Below, one piece after another: positions 16,603-26,188 of a DNA stretch of 38,026 bases. This DNA comes from Ga0074130 sp035565355. Lineage in GTDB: Bacteria > Pseudomonadota > Gammaproteobacteria > Burkholderiales > Rhodocyclaceae. The translations under genes were made by a program, and so were the position numbers. The stretch is from the NCBI GenBank assembly GCA_035565355.1, contig DATMSM010000084.1:1-38026 (forward strand). The letters run 5' to 3'. Position 1 is the stretch's first letter. Every line of letters starts with the position of its first letter. Under the pieces are notes generated by a model. It was not told where the DNA came from, did no database searches, and saw only the letters and a program-made list of their open reading frames with translations.

Positions 16603-18224
16603 AGCCCCTGACCCGCCTTTCCGCCGTAATGAAGAAGCCGCTCTTCGGCAACATTTCGCTGCGCCTGATCCTGCTGATGCTGCTTATCTTCGCCGCGGTC
16701 GGCTACGGCATCTGGTATTTGATCCAGAACCAGGGCGAAAGCCAGTCACCGGGTGGCCGCGGCGGCCGCGGTGGTTTCGGCGGACCGCGCGTGCAGCCGG
16801 TCTCGGTCAGCGAAGTGAAGATCATGGACGTGCCGCTGTGGGTCAATGCCATCGGCACCATGGTGCCGAAAAATCTGGTCACCGTGCGCACCCGCGTCGA
16901 TGGGGAACTGCTCAAGCTGCACTTCACCGAAGGCCAGATGGTCAAGGCCGGCGACCTGCTCGCCCAGGTCGATCCCCGCCCACTGGAAGTCCAGCTAATA
17001 CAGGCCAACGGGCAGATGGCGCGCGACACCGCGCTACTGAAGAATGCCCAGCTGGACCTGGAACGCTATCGCACTCTGCTCGCCAAGGACTCGATTCCCA
17101 AGCAACAGGTCGACACGCAGGAAGCACTGGTGCGCCAGTACCAGGGCACGGTCGAGGTGGATCGCGGCGTGGTCGCCAATGCGCAGTTGCAGCTCAGCTA
17201 TGCGCGCATCACTGCACCGGTCTCGGGCCGCGTCGGCCTGCGTCAGGTTGACCCGGGCAATCAGGTCAAGTCGGGCGATGCCAACGGCATTGTTGTGATC
17301 GCCCAGGTGCAACCGATCACGGCGGTGTTTTCCGTACCCGAGGTGAACCTGCCTCTGATCACGCGGGCGCTGAATGCGAAGGAGCCGACCAGCGTCGAAC
17401 TCTGGGATAGGGAGTTCAAGCACCAGCTCGCCAACGGCAAGCTGCTCACCGCCGATAACCAGATCGATACCGCTACCGGCACGCTGAAGCTCAAGGCCGA
17501 GTTCAAGAACGAGGATAGCTCGCTCTTCCCCAACCAGTTCGTCAACGTGAAGCTCTCCGCCGGCACCGCCACCGACGCCAAGGTCGTACCCGGTTCGGCG
17601 GTGTTGCGCGGTGCCAAGGGCAGCTTCGTGTATGTCGTCAATGAAGACAAGGTGCACTCGGTGCCGGTCAAGGCCGGTGCCAGCAGCGGCGACCTGGTCG
17701 TGATCGAAGGCCGGATCGAAGCCGGCGCCCGCGTCGTTACCGACGGCGCCGACAAGCTGCGCGAAGGGGCGCAGGTCGAGATCATCAGCGCCGAAGCACG
17801 GGCCAAGGCCGTCAGCAGCGATGGCGTACGCCGTGGCCGGCGTGGCCAAGGGGGCCCGGGTGGCGCGAGCCCTCAAGGCGGCGAGAGCAAAGCATCCGAT
17901 GCAGATGCAGCCAAACCGGCCGCGCCTGCAGCCACTGAAAACCGCCGCCGTGAAAGCGCGGAAGGTGCGTCGGCCGGCGATCAGCGCCAAGCGGCGCCCC
18001 CGCCAAATACCTCTGCTGCGGGCAAGGGCGCAGGCGGCCCGCGCAGCGAAGCGGCTGCACCGGGCGCCAATACGAATGCCGGCCCGGGCACCCGCTCCGC
18101 AGGTGATCGCCCGCAATTGAGCGACGAAGAACGTGCGGAACGCCGGCGCCGCTGGCAGGAAGCCCATCCAGGCGAAGAGCCGCCCTGGAAGAAACGTGAA
18201 GGTAATGGCGGGACCAGCAACTGA
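16599..18224 (+). CDS. mdtA: RND efflux periplasmic adaptor, MdtA-like, with long tail
   Basis: A 541-residue membrane-fusion protein linking the inner-membrane pump to the outer channel. One N-terminal helix (~22-43) anchors it. A Gly/Arg-rich linker (SPGGRGGRGGFGGPR) follows, then the adaptor body (~65-395): lipoyl half LLKLHFTEGQMVKAGDLLAQVDP, a helical hairpin (~120-195), and the second lipoyl half ITAPVSGRVGLRQVDPGN. MdtA is usually ~415 residues; here about 130 extra residues (~405-541) form an Ala/Gly/Pro/Arg-rich, probably disordered tail ending in a charged helix (SDEERAERRRRWQEAHPGEE). The ATG overlaps the kinase stop. An internal ATG 30 bases on (MKKPLFGN) is a possible alternative start. 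Confidence 0.9.
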   Translation: MKPLTRLSAVMKKPLFGNISLRLILLMLLIFAAVGYGIWYLIQNQGESQSPGGRGGRGGFGGPRVQPVSVSEVKIMDVPLWVNAIGTMVPKNLVTVRTRVDGELLKLHFTEGQMVKAGDLLAQVDPRPLEVQLIQANGQMARDTALLKNAQLDLERYRTLLAKDSIPKQQVDTQEALVRQYQGTVEVDRGVVANAQLQLSYARITAPVSGRVGLRQVDPGNQVKSGDANGIVVIAQVQPITAVFSVPEVNLPLITRALNAKEPTSVELWDREFKHQLANGKLLTADNQIDTATGTLKLKAEFKNEDSSLFPNQFVNVKLSAGTATDAKVVPGSAVLRGAKGSFVYVVNEDKVHSVPVKAGASSGDLVVIEGRIEAGARVVTDGADKLREGAQVEIISAEARAKAVSSDGVRRGRRGQGGPGGASPQGGESKASDADAAKPAAPAATENRRRESAEGASAGDQRQAAPPPNTSAAGKGAGGPRSEAAAPGANTNAGPGTRSAGDRPQLSDEERAERRRRWQEAHPGEEPPWKKREGNGGTSN

Positions 18225-18251
18225 GCGCGCGCCTGAGCAGACAGCACCACC

Positions 18252-21200
18252 ATGAACCCTTCACGCATTTTCATCCTTCGCCCCATCGCCACCTCACTGA
18301 TGATGGTGGCGATCCTGCTGGCCGGTGCGCTGGCCTACAAGCTGCTGCCGATCGCGGCGCTGCCCGAGGTTGACTACCCGACCATGCAGGTCACGGCGCT
18401 GTATCCGGGTGCCAGCCCGGATGTCGTCACCTCCTCCATCACCGCACCGCTGGAACGCCAGTTCGGCCAGATGCCGGGCCTGGTGCAGATGTCTTCGACC
18501 AGTTCGGGCGGGGCTTCGGTCATCACCCTGCGCTTCTCGCTCGACCTCACCCTGGATGTGGCCGAGCAGCAGGTGCAGGCCGCGATCAACGCGGCCAGCA
18601 ATCTGCTGCCCACCGATCTGCCGTTGCCACCGGTCTACAGCAAGGTCAATCCGGCCGATGCGCCCATCCTGACCCTGGCCGTCACCTCGCCAACCTTGGC
18701 CGTGCCGCGCGTGCACGACCTCGTCGAAACGCGCGTCGCGCAGAAAATCTCGCAGGTGCCCGGTGTGGGGCTGGTCAGCATCGCCGGCGGGCGCCGCCCG
18801 GCGGTCAGAATTCAGGCGAATCCGCAGGCGCTTGCGAGCATGGGTCTCTCACTCGACGATGTGCGCACCGCCATCAGCAACAACAACGTCAATATCGCCA
18901 AAGGCAGCTTCGACGGCGCCGCGCGCGCCTCGACCATCGATGCCAACGACCAGCTGAAGTCGCCCGAGGAATATTCCAAGCTCGTCATCGCCTACAAGAA
19001 CGGCGCGCCGATCCGTCTGGGCGACGTTGCCGATGTGGTCGAGGATGCCGAAAACATGCGTCTGGCCGCCTGGTCGGACACCGAGCCGGCGGTCATCCTC
19101 AACATCCGCCGCCAACCCGGCGCCAACGTCATCGAAGTCGCGGATCAGGTTAAGAAGATGCTGCCGCAGCTGAAAAACAGCCTGCCCGGCTCCATCGACG
19201 TGACCGTTCTGACCGACCGCACCACCACCATTCGTGCCTCGGTCGCCGACGTTCAGTTCGAGCTGCTACTGGCCATCGTGCTGGTGGTGATGGTGATCTT
19301 CCTGTTCCTGCGCAATCTGCCCGCCACCTTCATTCCCAGCGTGGCGGTGCCGCTGTCGCTGGTCGGCACTTTCGGCGTGATGTACATGATCGGATTCTCG
19401 ATCAACAACCTGACCCTGATGGCGTTGACCATCTCGACCGGCTTCGTCGTCGATGACGCCATCGTCATGATCGAGAACATCGCCCGCTACGTCGAGGAGG
19501 GCGAGGATTCCATGGCGGCGGCGCTCAAGGGCTCCAAGCAGATCGGCTTCACCATCATCTCGCTGACCTTCTCGCTGCTGGCGGTGCTGATTCCGCTGCT
19601 GTTCATGACCGATGTGGTCGGCCGCCTCTTTCACGAGTTCGCCATCACCCTGGCCATCGCCATCCTGATCTCCGCCTTCGTGTCGCTGACGTTCACGCCC
19701 ATGCTCTGCGCGCGCCTGCTCAAGCACCAGCCCGAAGCGGAGCAAAGCCGCTTCTCGGTCTATATGGGGCAGCGCTTTGACCGCGCCATCCACAAGTACG
19801 GCGAGTGGCTGAGCTGGGTGCTCGCCCACCAGCGTGCCACGCTGTGGGTCGCCTTCGGCACCCTGGTCCTCACCGCCCTGCTCTACGTCTTCGTGCCCAA
19901 GGGCTTCTTCCCTATCCAGGACACGGGCGTGATCCAGGCCATCACCGAAGCACCGCAATCGATCTCCTTCGCCGCCATGAGCGAACGCCAGCAGGAGCTG
20001 GCCGAGGAAATCCTCAAGGACCCGGCGGTGGAGAACCTGTCCTCCTTCATCGGTGTGGACGGCAGCAATGCCACACTCAACGCCGGCCGCATGCAGATCA
20101 CGTTGAAACCGCTGGCCGAGCGCGATGCCAAGGCCGGCGAGATCATCCGTCGCATCAGCGAACGCGTAGCCGACATCCCGGGCATTTCGCTCTACATGCA
20201 GCCGGTACAGGACCTGACCGTCGAGGACCGGGTCTCGCGCACGCAGTACCAGTTCATGCTTGAGTCGGCGGACAGTCAGATGCTGGCCGTATGGGTACCG
20301 AAACTGCTGGCCCGGCTGCAACAGAGCAAGGTGCTGTCCGACGTCACCAGCGACCTGCAGGAAAGCGGGCTGCAGGCCTATGTGGAGATTGACCGCGAAG
20401 CCGCCGGACGGCTGGGCGTGACCGTGGCCGCCATCGACAACGCGCTCTACAACGCCTTCGGCCAGCGCCTGATTTCGACTATCTTCACGCAGTCCAACCA
20501 GTACCGCGTGGTGTTGGAAAGCAAGCCCGACCCGGCGCGCGGCCTCAAGGCGTTGGAAGGCATCTACGTGCCGAGCAGCGGCGTCACTACCGTGGTCAAT
20601 GGCGTCAGCACCTCGAACGGCATCCAGCAGGTGCCCCTCACCGCCGTCGCACGCATTGTCGAACGCACCACGCCGCTGGTCATCAACCATGTCGGCCAGT
20701 TCCCCGCCACCACCGTGTCCTTCAACCTGGCCAAGGGCGCCTCCCTGGGCGAGGCGGTCGACGCGATCCGTGCTGCCGAACACGAGCTGCAGATGCCGGC
20801 CAGCATCGAAACCCGCTTCCAGGGCGCAGCGCTGGCCTTCCAGGGTTCGCTGACTTCGACGCTGCTGCTGATCCTCGCCGCCGTCGTCACCATGTACATC
20901 GTGCTCGGCGTGCTGTACGAAAGCACCATCCACCCGGTCACCATTCTCTCCACTCTGCCGTCGGCCGGGGTCGGTGCGCTGCTGGCCCTGCTCGTTACCG
21001 GCAACGACCTCGACATCATCGGCATAATCGGCATCATTCTGCTGATCGGCATCGTCAAGAAGAACGCGATCATGATGATCGACTTCGCCCTCGACGCCGA
21101 GCGCAATCAGGGCATGAACGCGCGCGACGCGATCTACCAGGCCTGCCTGTTGCGCTTCCGTCCCATCCTGATGACCACCATGGCGGCACTGCTCGGCGCG

Positions 21201-21440
21201 CTGCCGCTGATGCTCGGCAGCGGCATGGGCGCGGAGCTGCGCCAGCCGCTCGGCATCACCATGGTCGGCGGCCTGATCGTGAGCCAGGTGCTAACGCTGT
21301 TCACAACCCCGGTGATCTACCTTGCCTTCGACCGCCTGGCCCAGCGCATTCGCGAACGCCGTGACGGCGGCAACCGCCAGGCGGGCCAGAAGGATGCGGA
21401 CAAGGCCGAGGCCGACCCGCAGACGGACGCACCGGCATGA
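18252..21440 (+). CDS. mdtB: RND efflux pump subunit, MdtB-like
   Basis: A 1062-residue inner-membrane transporter of the HAE1/RND family that uses proton influx to expel drugs. It has 12 helices and two large periplasmic loops. The opening MNPSRIFILRPIATSLMMVA is typical of MdtB. Proton-relay aspartates are Asp401/Asp402 in GFVVDDAIVMIENI, and the helix-10 lysine is in GIVKKNAIMMIDF (Lys936/Lys937). The segment FVPKGFFPIQDTG marks the second half. It begins 27 bases after the adaptor gene, and its stop overlaps the ATG of the second pump gene. Two different pump subunits in series suggest a mixed trimer, as in E. coli MdtBC. Confidence 0.93.
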   Translation: MNPSRIFILRPIATSLMMVAILLAGALAYKLLPIAALPEVDYPTMQVTALYPGASPDVVTSSITAPLERQFGQMPGLVQMSSTSSGGASVITLRFSLDLTLDVAEQQVQAAINAASNLLPTDLPLPPVYSKVNPADAPILTLAVTSPTLAVPRVHDLVETRVAQKISQVPGVGLVSIAGGRRPAVRIQANPQALASMGLSLDDVRTAISNNNVNIAKGSFDGAARASTIDANDQLKSPEEYSKLVIAYKNGAPIRLGDVADVVEDAENMRLAAWSDTEPAVILNIRRQPGANVIEVADQVKKMLPQLKNSLPGSIDVTVLTDRTTTIRASVADVQFELLLAIVLVVMVIFLFLRNLPATFIPSVAVPLSLVGTFGVMYMIGFSINNLTLMALTISTGFVVDDAIVMIENIARYVEEGEDSMAAALKGSKQIGFTIISLTFSLLAVLIPLLFMTDVVGRLFHEFAITLAIAILISAFVSLTFTPMLCARLLKHQPEAEQSRFSVYMGQRFDRAIHKYGEWLSWVLAHQRATLWVAFGTLVLTALLYVFVPKGFFPIQDTGVIQAITEAPQSISFAAMSERQQELAEEILKDPAVENLSSFIGVDGSNATLNAGRMQITLKPLAERDAKAGEIIRRISERVADIPGISLYMQPVQDLTVEDRVSRTQYQFMLESADSQMLAVWVPKLLARLQQSKVLSDVTSDLQESGLQAYVEIDREAAGRLGVTVAAIDNALYNAFGQRLISTIFTQSNQYRVVLESKPDPARGLKALEGIYVPSSGVTTVVNGVSTSNGIQQVPLTAVARIVERTTPLVINHVGQFPATTVSFNLAKGASLGEAVDAIRAAEHELQMPASIETRFQGAALAFQGSLTSTLLLILAAVVTMYIVLGVLYESTIHPVTILSTLPSAGVGALLALLVTGNDLDIIGIIGIILLIGIVKKNAIMMIDFALDAERNQGMNARDAIYQACLLRFRPILMTTMAALLGALPLMLGSGMGAELRQPLGITMVGGLIVSQVLTLFTTPVIYLAFDRLAQRIRERRDGGNRQAGQKDADKAEADPQTDAPA

Positions 21441-24400
21441 ACATCTCGCGCCCCTTCATCTTCCGGCCTGTCGCCACCATGCTGGTGACGCTGGGCATCA
21501 TGCTGGCGGGGGCCATTGCCTTCTTTGCACTACCGGTGGCGCCGCTGCCGCAAGTGGATTTCCCGACCATCTCGGTGTCGGCTTCCATGCCCGGCGCCAG
21601 CCCGGAAACCATGGCGGCCACCGTGGCGACACCGCTCGAGCGCGCACTCGGCCAGATCGCCGGCATTACCGAGATCACCAGCTCCAGCTCGCAGGGCAGT
21701 GCGCGCGTCACCCTGCAGTTCGAACTGGACCGCGATATCAACGGTGCCGCGCGCGACGTGCAGGCCGCGATCAATGCGGCGCGCCCGCTGCTGCCTACGG
21801 GCATGCCCTCCAACCCGACCTATCGCAAGCTCAACCCGGCCGCCGCGCCGGTGATGATCCTGGCGCTGACCTCGGACACGCTGAGCCGGGGGCAGATGTA
21901 CGATGCTGCGTCGACCGTATTGGCGCAGCGGATCTCGCAGATCGAAGGCATCGGCCAGGTCACCATCGGCGGTGGCGCGCTGCCGGCAGTGCGTGTCGCA
22001 ATCGACCCCAATCGCCTCGTCGCCAGCGGCATCGCCCTGTCCGACGTACAGACCGCCATCAATAGCGCCAGCGCGCGTCGTCCGCTCGGCGCGGTGGAGT
22101 CGCATGACCACAAGTGGGAGCTCGGCGCCAACGACCAGTACAGGACCGCCGACCAGTTCAGCAGCGTCATCGTCCGCTATCGCAACAATGCCGGCGTGCG
22201 TCTCGGCGACATCGCCACGGTCGAGGACTCGGTCGAGGACGTACGCAACTACGGCATGGCCAACGGCAAGCCGGCCATCCTGCTGGTGCTCTTCACCCAG
22301 CCGGGCGCCAATATCATCGAGACGGTGGATCGCGTGCATGCGCTGCTACCTTATCTGCGCGCCTCCATCCCGGACGCGATCAGCCTCGACGTGACCATGG
22401 ACCGCACCCCGACCATCCGCGGCTCGCTGCGCGAGGTAGAGCACACCCTGGTGATCTCGATCGCGCTGGTGATCATGGTCGTGTTCTTGTTCCTGCGCCG
22501 CGTGCGCGCCACGCTGATCCCCAGCGTGGTGGTGCCGGTGTCGCTGGTCGGCACCTTCGGCGTGATGCACCTGTGCGGCTTCAGCCTCAACAATCTGTCG
22601 CTGATGGCGCTTACCGTCGCCACCGGCTTCGTGGTCGACGATGCCATCGTGGTACTGGAAAACATCATGCGCCACCTCGAATCCGGCAAGACGCCGCTAC
22701 AGGCGGCGCTCGACGGTTCGCGCGAGATCAGCTTCACGGTCGTCTCCATCACCCTGTCGCTGATTGCCGTCTTCATTCCCCTGCTCGGCATGGGCGGCAT
22801 CGTCGGCCGCCTGTTCCGCGAGTTCGCCGTCACGCTGTCGGCCGCCATCCTGGTGTCGATGGTGATCTCGCTGACCACCACGCCGGCCATGTGCGCCTGG
22901 CTGCTGAAGGGCCGCAAGGAACAGGATGAGGAAGAAGGCCGCCCAGCCGGACATTGGCACGCTTTCACGCGGCGTTTCTCGCTGGGCCTCAAGCGCTGGC
23001 AGCGCAGGATCATGCGCGGCTATCGGCGCAGCCTGGCCTGGTCGCTGCGCCACTCCGCCATCATGCTGATGGTGCTGCTGGCGACCGTCGCGCTCAACGT
23101 GGTTCTCTATGTCACGATCAAGAAGGGCTTCTTCCCGCAGCAGGACACGGGGCGCATGATGGTCATGGTCCAGGCCGACCAGAGCATTTCCTTTCAGGCC
23201 ATGCGCGAAAAGCTGCTCAAGTTCATGAGCATCATCCAGGAGGACGACGCAGTCGCCAGCGTCACCGGCTTCACCAGCGGCGGCCGCGGCAACAGCGCGC
23301 AGCTATTCGTGACTCTGAAGCCCCTGGGCAAGAACGAGGGGCAGCGCCAGCTCAACGCCGACGAGGTGATCAACCGCCTGCGCCCCAAGCTCTCGCACGA
23401 ACCCGGCGCGAATGCCTTCATCGTCGCCTCGCAGGACATCCGCATCGGCGGCCGCTCCAGCAATGCGCAGTATCAATTCACGCTACAGGCCGACGAACTC
23501 GCCGACCTGCGCACCTGGGAACCGCAGATCCGCAACGCCCTGGCCAAGCTGCCCGAGCTCACCGATGTGAATACCGATCAGCAGGACAAGGCCTCGCAAA
23601 CCACCATCGTGATCGATCGCGACAAGGCCATGCAGCTCGGCCTGTCGATGCGCACCATAGACACGGCCCTGTCCAATTCCTTCAGTCAGAAGCAGGTCGG
23701 CATCATCTACAACCCGCTCAATCAGTATCGCGTGGTCATGGAGCTGGCGCCGCAGTGGCTGCAGAGCCCGGACTCGCTCAAGAATTTCTACATCAGCGGC
23801 AGCAACGGCGCGCAGATTCCACTCTCGACCATCGCCTATATCAAGAACACCAACACGCCGCTGCAGGTGAACCACCAGAGCGGTTTCCCGGCCTCGACCC
23901 TGAGCTTCAACCTGCCGCCTGGCGTGTCGCTGAGTCAGGCGCAGGAAGCGATCACTCGCACCATTGCACAGATCGGCGTGCCCACCAGCGTGTATGGCTC
24001 CTTCCAGGGCACGGCCAAGGCCTTCGAGGAATCCAACAAGAACCAGCCCTTGCTGATCCTGGCCGCCATCATCACCATTTACTTGGTGCTGGGCATGCTC
24101 TACGAGAGCCTGCTGCACCCGCTCACCATCCTGTCCACCCTGCCTTCTGCGGGTCTGGGCGCACTGCTGGCCTTGATGGCGGCGAAGACGGAGTTCAGCC
24201 TGATCGCGCTGATCGGCGTGATCCTCCTGATCGGCATCGTCAAGAAGAACGCAATCATGATGATCGACGTCGCCATCGCCAAGCAGCGCAACCACGACAG
24301 CTCGCCTGCCGTCGCCATCTACCGCGCCTGCCAGTTGCGCTTCCGCCCCATCCTGATGACCACGGTCGCCGCCATCTGCGGCGCCATCCCGCTGGCCATC

Positions 24401-24580
24401 GGCAGCGGCGACGGCGCCGAGCTGCGTGTGCCGCTCGGCATCTCCATCGTCGGCGGCCTGGTCGTGAGCCAGTTGCTGACGCTCTACACCACCCCCGTCG
24501 TCTACGTCATGCTGGATCGCCTGCGCAGCCGTTTCACGCGCAGGAAGAATGTCCCCGTGGCGACACTGCAAACCCTCTGA
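21437..24580 (+). CDS. mdtC: RND efflux pump subunit, MdtC-like
   Basis: A 1047-residue partner of the preceding pump, with the same 12-helix layout. It opens with MNISRPFIFRPVATMLVTLG, and carries the proton-relay Asp401/Asp402 in GFVVDDAIVVLENI and the GIVKKNAIMMIDV lysine. Differences from the first subunit in the periplasmic porter loops (for example SARRPLGAVESHDHKWELGA) fit a specialised partner rather than a recent duplicate. A charged cytoplasmic loop (KGRKEQDEEEGRPAG, ~493-507) precedes helix 7. The ATG overlaps the mdtB-like stop, and the outer-membrane channel gene follows after 9 bases. Confidence 0.93.
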   Translation: MNISRPFIFRPVATMLVTLGIMLAGAIAFFALPVAPLPQVDFPTISVSASMPGASPETMAATVATPLERALGQIAGITEITSSSSQGSARVTLQFELDRDINGAARDVQAAINAARPLLPTGMPSNPTYRKLNPAAAPVMILALTSDTLSRGQMYDAASTVLAQRISQIEGIGQVTIGGGALPAVRVAIDPNRLVASGIALSDVQTAINSASARRPLGAVESHDHKWELGANDQYRTADQFSSVIVRYRNNAGVRLGDIATVEDSVEDVRNYGMANGKPAILLVLFTQPGANIIETVDRVHALLPYLRASIPDAISLDVTMDRTPTIRGSLREVEHTLVISIALVIMVVFLFLRRVRATLIPSVVVPVSLVGTFGVMHLCGFSLNNLSLMALTVATGFVVDDAIVVLENIMRHLESGKTPLQAALDGSREISFTVVSITLSLIAVFIPLLGMGGIVGRLFREFAVTLSAAILVSMVISLTTTPAMCAWLLKGRKEQDEEEGRPAGHWHAFTRRFSLGLKRWQRRIMRGYRRSLAWSLRHSAIMLMVLLATVALNVVLYVTIKKGFFPQQDTGRMMVMVQADQSISFQAMREKLLKFMSIIQEDDAVASVTGFTSGGRGNSAQLFVTLKPLGKNEGQRQLNADEVINRLRPKLSHEPGANAFIVASQDIRIGGRSSNAQYQFTLQADELADLRTWEPQIRNALAKLPELTDVNTDQQDKASQTTIVIDRDKAMQLGLSMRTIDTALSNSFSQKQVGIIYNPLNQYRVVMELAPQWLQSPDSLKNFYISGSNGAQIPLSTIAYIKNTNTPLQVNHQSGFPASTLSFNLPPGVSLSQAQEAITRTIAQIGVPTSVYGSFQGTAKAFEESNKNQPLLILAAIITIYLVLGMLYESLLHPLTILSTLPSAGLGALLALMAAKTEFSLIALIGVILLIGIVKKNAIMMIDVAIAKQRNHDSSPAVAIYRACQLRFRPILMTTVAAICGAIPLAIGSGDGAELRVPLGISIVGGLVVSQLLTLYTTPVVYVMLDRLRSRFTRRKNVPVATLQTL

Positions 24581-24589
24581 GGACAGATC

Positions 24590-26035
24590 GTGTACCGAAT
24601 CACCGCCCTCCCCGCCTCACTGTTGTGCGCCCTGCTCGCTGGCTGCGCCATCGGTCCCGACTATGTCCGCCCCGAGATGAACACGCCGGCAGCATTCAAG
24701 CAGGCCGCAGCAAGCGACCAATGGCAGCCCCTGGACAGCGCTGCCGCCGCCGCGCCGGCCACGCCGCAAGCCTGGTGGCAAGCCTTCAAGGACCCAGTGC
24801 TGGACAGCCTGGCGCAGGAGCTGCAGATCAACAACCAGAACATCCTGATCGCTGAAGCACAGTACCGCGCCGCACGCGCCGCGCTGGACAGCGCCAACGC
24901 CGCCTTCTACCCGACCATCAACGGCAACTTCAGCGGCAATCGCGCCGCCAATGCCATCGTCAATAACAATAACGGCACCCAGAGCCAGGGCTCGCGGCCG
25001 CCGACCAATACGATCAACCTGTCCGCCAGCGCCAGCTGGGAGCTCGACCTGTGGGGCAAGCTGCGGCGCGGCAGCGAAGCCGCCGGCGCAAGCCTGGCCG
25101 CCAGCGCCGCTGATCTCGCCGCCGCCCGCCTCTCGGCCCAGGCCCTGCTGGCCCAGACCTATATCCAGCTGCGCAGCACCGAGCTGCAACTGGCGCTGCA
25201 AACGCGCACAGTCGCCGCCTATACGCGCTATCTCGCCCTTACCCGCAATCGCCATGAAGTTGGCGTCGCCGGCGTGCTCGACGTCAGCAATGCCGAAAGC
25301 CAGCTCGCTACCGCCAAGGCCGGCGGCTATGCGCTCGAATTACAGCGCGCGCAGTACGAACATGCACTCGCCACCCTGGTCGGCAAGACACCGGCCGAGC
25401 TGTCGCTACCCGGCAGCGCCGCCCTGCCCGCACAACCGGCGACGCCGACACTGGTTCCCTCCGTGTGGTTGGCCGCACGCCCTGATATCGTCGCCGCCGA
25501 ACGCCGCGTCGCCGCTGCCAATGCCCAGATAGGCGTGGCCAAATCGGCCTGGTTCCCGACGCTTACCCTGTCCGGCAATGTCGGCTATCGCAACAACGAG
25601 CTGACGGATCTGATCAGCGCGCCGCATCGCTTCTGGTCGCTCGGGCCGGCGCTGGCGCTGGCGCTGTTCGATGGCGGTGCACGCAGCGCGGCCGTGGCTT
25701 CCGCCGGTGCCGCCTACGACCAGAGCGTCGCCACCTATCGCCAGACGGTGCTGACCGCCTTCCAAGAGGTGGAGGACAATCTGGCCGCGGCCCGCCTGGT
25801 CGGAGCGGAAGGACAGGAGCGCGATGTGGCCGCCCGGGCCGCACGCCGCACCCGCGAGATCGCCGAAAACCAGTACCAGGCGGGCACCGCGGGCCAGCTT
25901 GAGGTCACCGCCGCCCAGGCCACCGAACTCGCTGCCGAACGCACGCTGATCGATGCCCGCCAGCGCCACTTGCAGGCAGCCGTCCAGCTGTACAAGAACA
26001 CAGGCCGGTTTGAGACCGCTCCCGAGCAGAAATAA
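24590..26035 (+). CDS. Outer-membrane efflux lipoprotein, NodT/OprM family
   Basis: A 481-residue TolC-type channel that completes the RND pump. It starts with GTG and has a lipoprotein signal, with lipobox LLAGC and acylated Cys19 followed by AIGPDYVRPE, the usual NodT-family opening. The repeated helical regions characteristic of the family are visible: WWQAFKDPVLDSLAQELQ, ASASWELDLWGKLRRGSEA, RPDIVAAERRVAAANAQIGVAKSAWFPTL, and AFQEVEDNLAAARLVGAEG. It lies 9 bases after the second pump gene, as the last gene of the cpxRA-mdtABC-channel operon. E. coli mdtABC lacks its own channel gene and borrows TolC, so this operon is self-sufficient. No clear terminator follows; the downstream gap turns AT-rich. 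Confidence 0.92.
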   Translation: MYRITALPASLLCALLAGCAIGPDYVRPEMNTPAAFKQAAASDQWQPLDSAAAAAPATPQAWWQAFKDPVLDSLAQELQINNQNILIAEAQYRAARAALDSANAAFYPTINGNFSGNRAANAIVNNNNGTQSQGSRPPTNTINLSASASWELDLWGKLRRGSEAAGASLAASAADLAAARLSAQALLAQTYIQLRSTELQLALQTRTVAAYTRYLALTRNRHEVGVAGVLDVSNAESQLATAKAGGYALELQRAQYEHALATLVGKTPAELSLPGSAALPAQPATPTLVPSVWLAARPDIVAAERRVAAANAQIGVAKSAWFPTLTLSGNVGYRNNELTDLISAPHRFWSLGPALALALFDGGARSAAVASAGAAYDQSVATYRQTVLTAFQEVEDNLAAARLVGAEGQERDVAARAARRTREIAENQYQAGTAGQLEVTAAQATELAAERTLIDARQRHLQAAVQLYKNTGRFETAPEQK

Positions 26036-26100
26036 AAATTAAATTCAAAGAGATAAGTCCACATACGCGCCGCCCCACCCCAAGCACCAAATCACAACAG

Positions 26101-26143
26101 TTATTGTGACAAAACTTGACTTTTGTTTGTTTTGGCGCAATAA
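26101..26143. repeat. Inverted repeat over the promoter of the 26189 gene
   Basis: TTATTGTGACAAAA at 26101-26114 and TTTTGGCGCAATAA at 26130-26143 are inverted copies, matching at 12 of 14 positions, 15 bases apart. They straddle the proposed promoter, so a dimeric repressor or activator site is plausible. It is not followed by a T run and is not a terminator. Confidence 0.6.
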
Positions 26144-26144
26144 C
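26116..26144 (+). promoter_or_regulatory. Sigma-70-type promoter candidate before the island-like pair
   Basis: TTGACT at 26116-26121 is a strong -35. AATAAC at 26139-26144, 17 bases on, matches four of six -10 bases. It lies in the AT-rich gap after the efflux operon, 45 bases before the ATG at 26189, and sits inside the inverted repeat 26101-26143. Confidence 0.45.
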
Positions 26145-26188
26145 GATGGTGGCTGTTTCACGAGCCGACCATAAAAACGGGGGATGAC

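Noticed and set aside
19266..20933. 555-residue minus-strand open frame inside the first RND pump gene
   Set aside because: Antisense shadow of a fully conserved transporter; Asp/Gly/His/Gln-rich without motifs.
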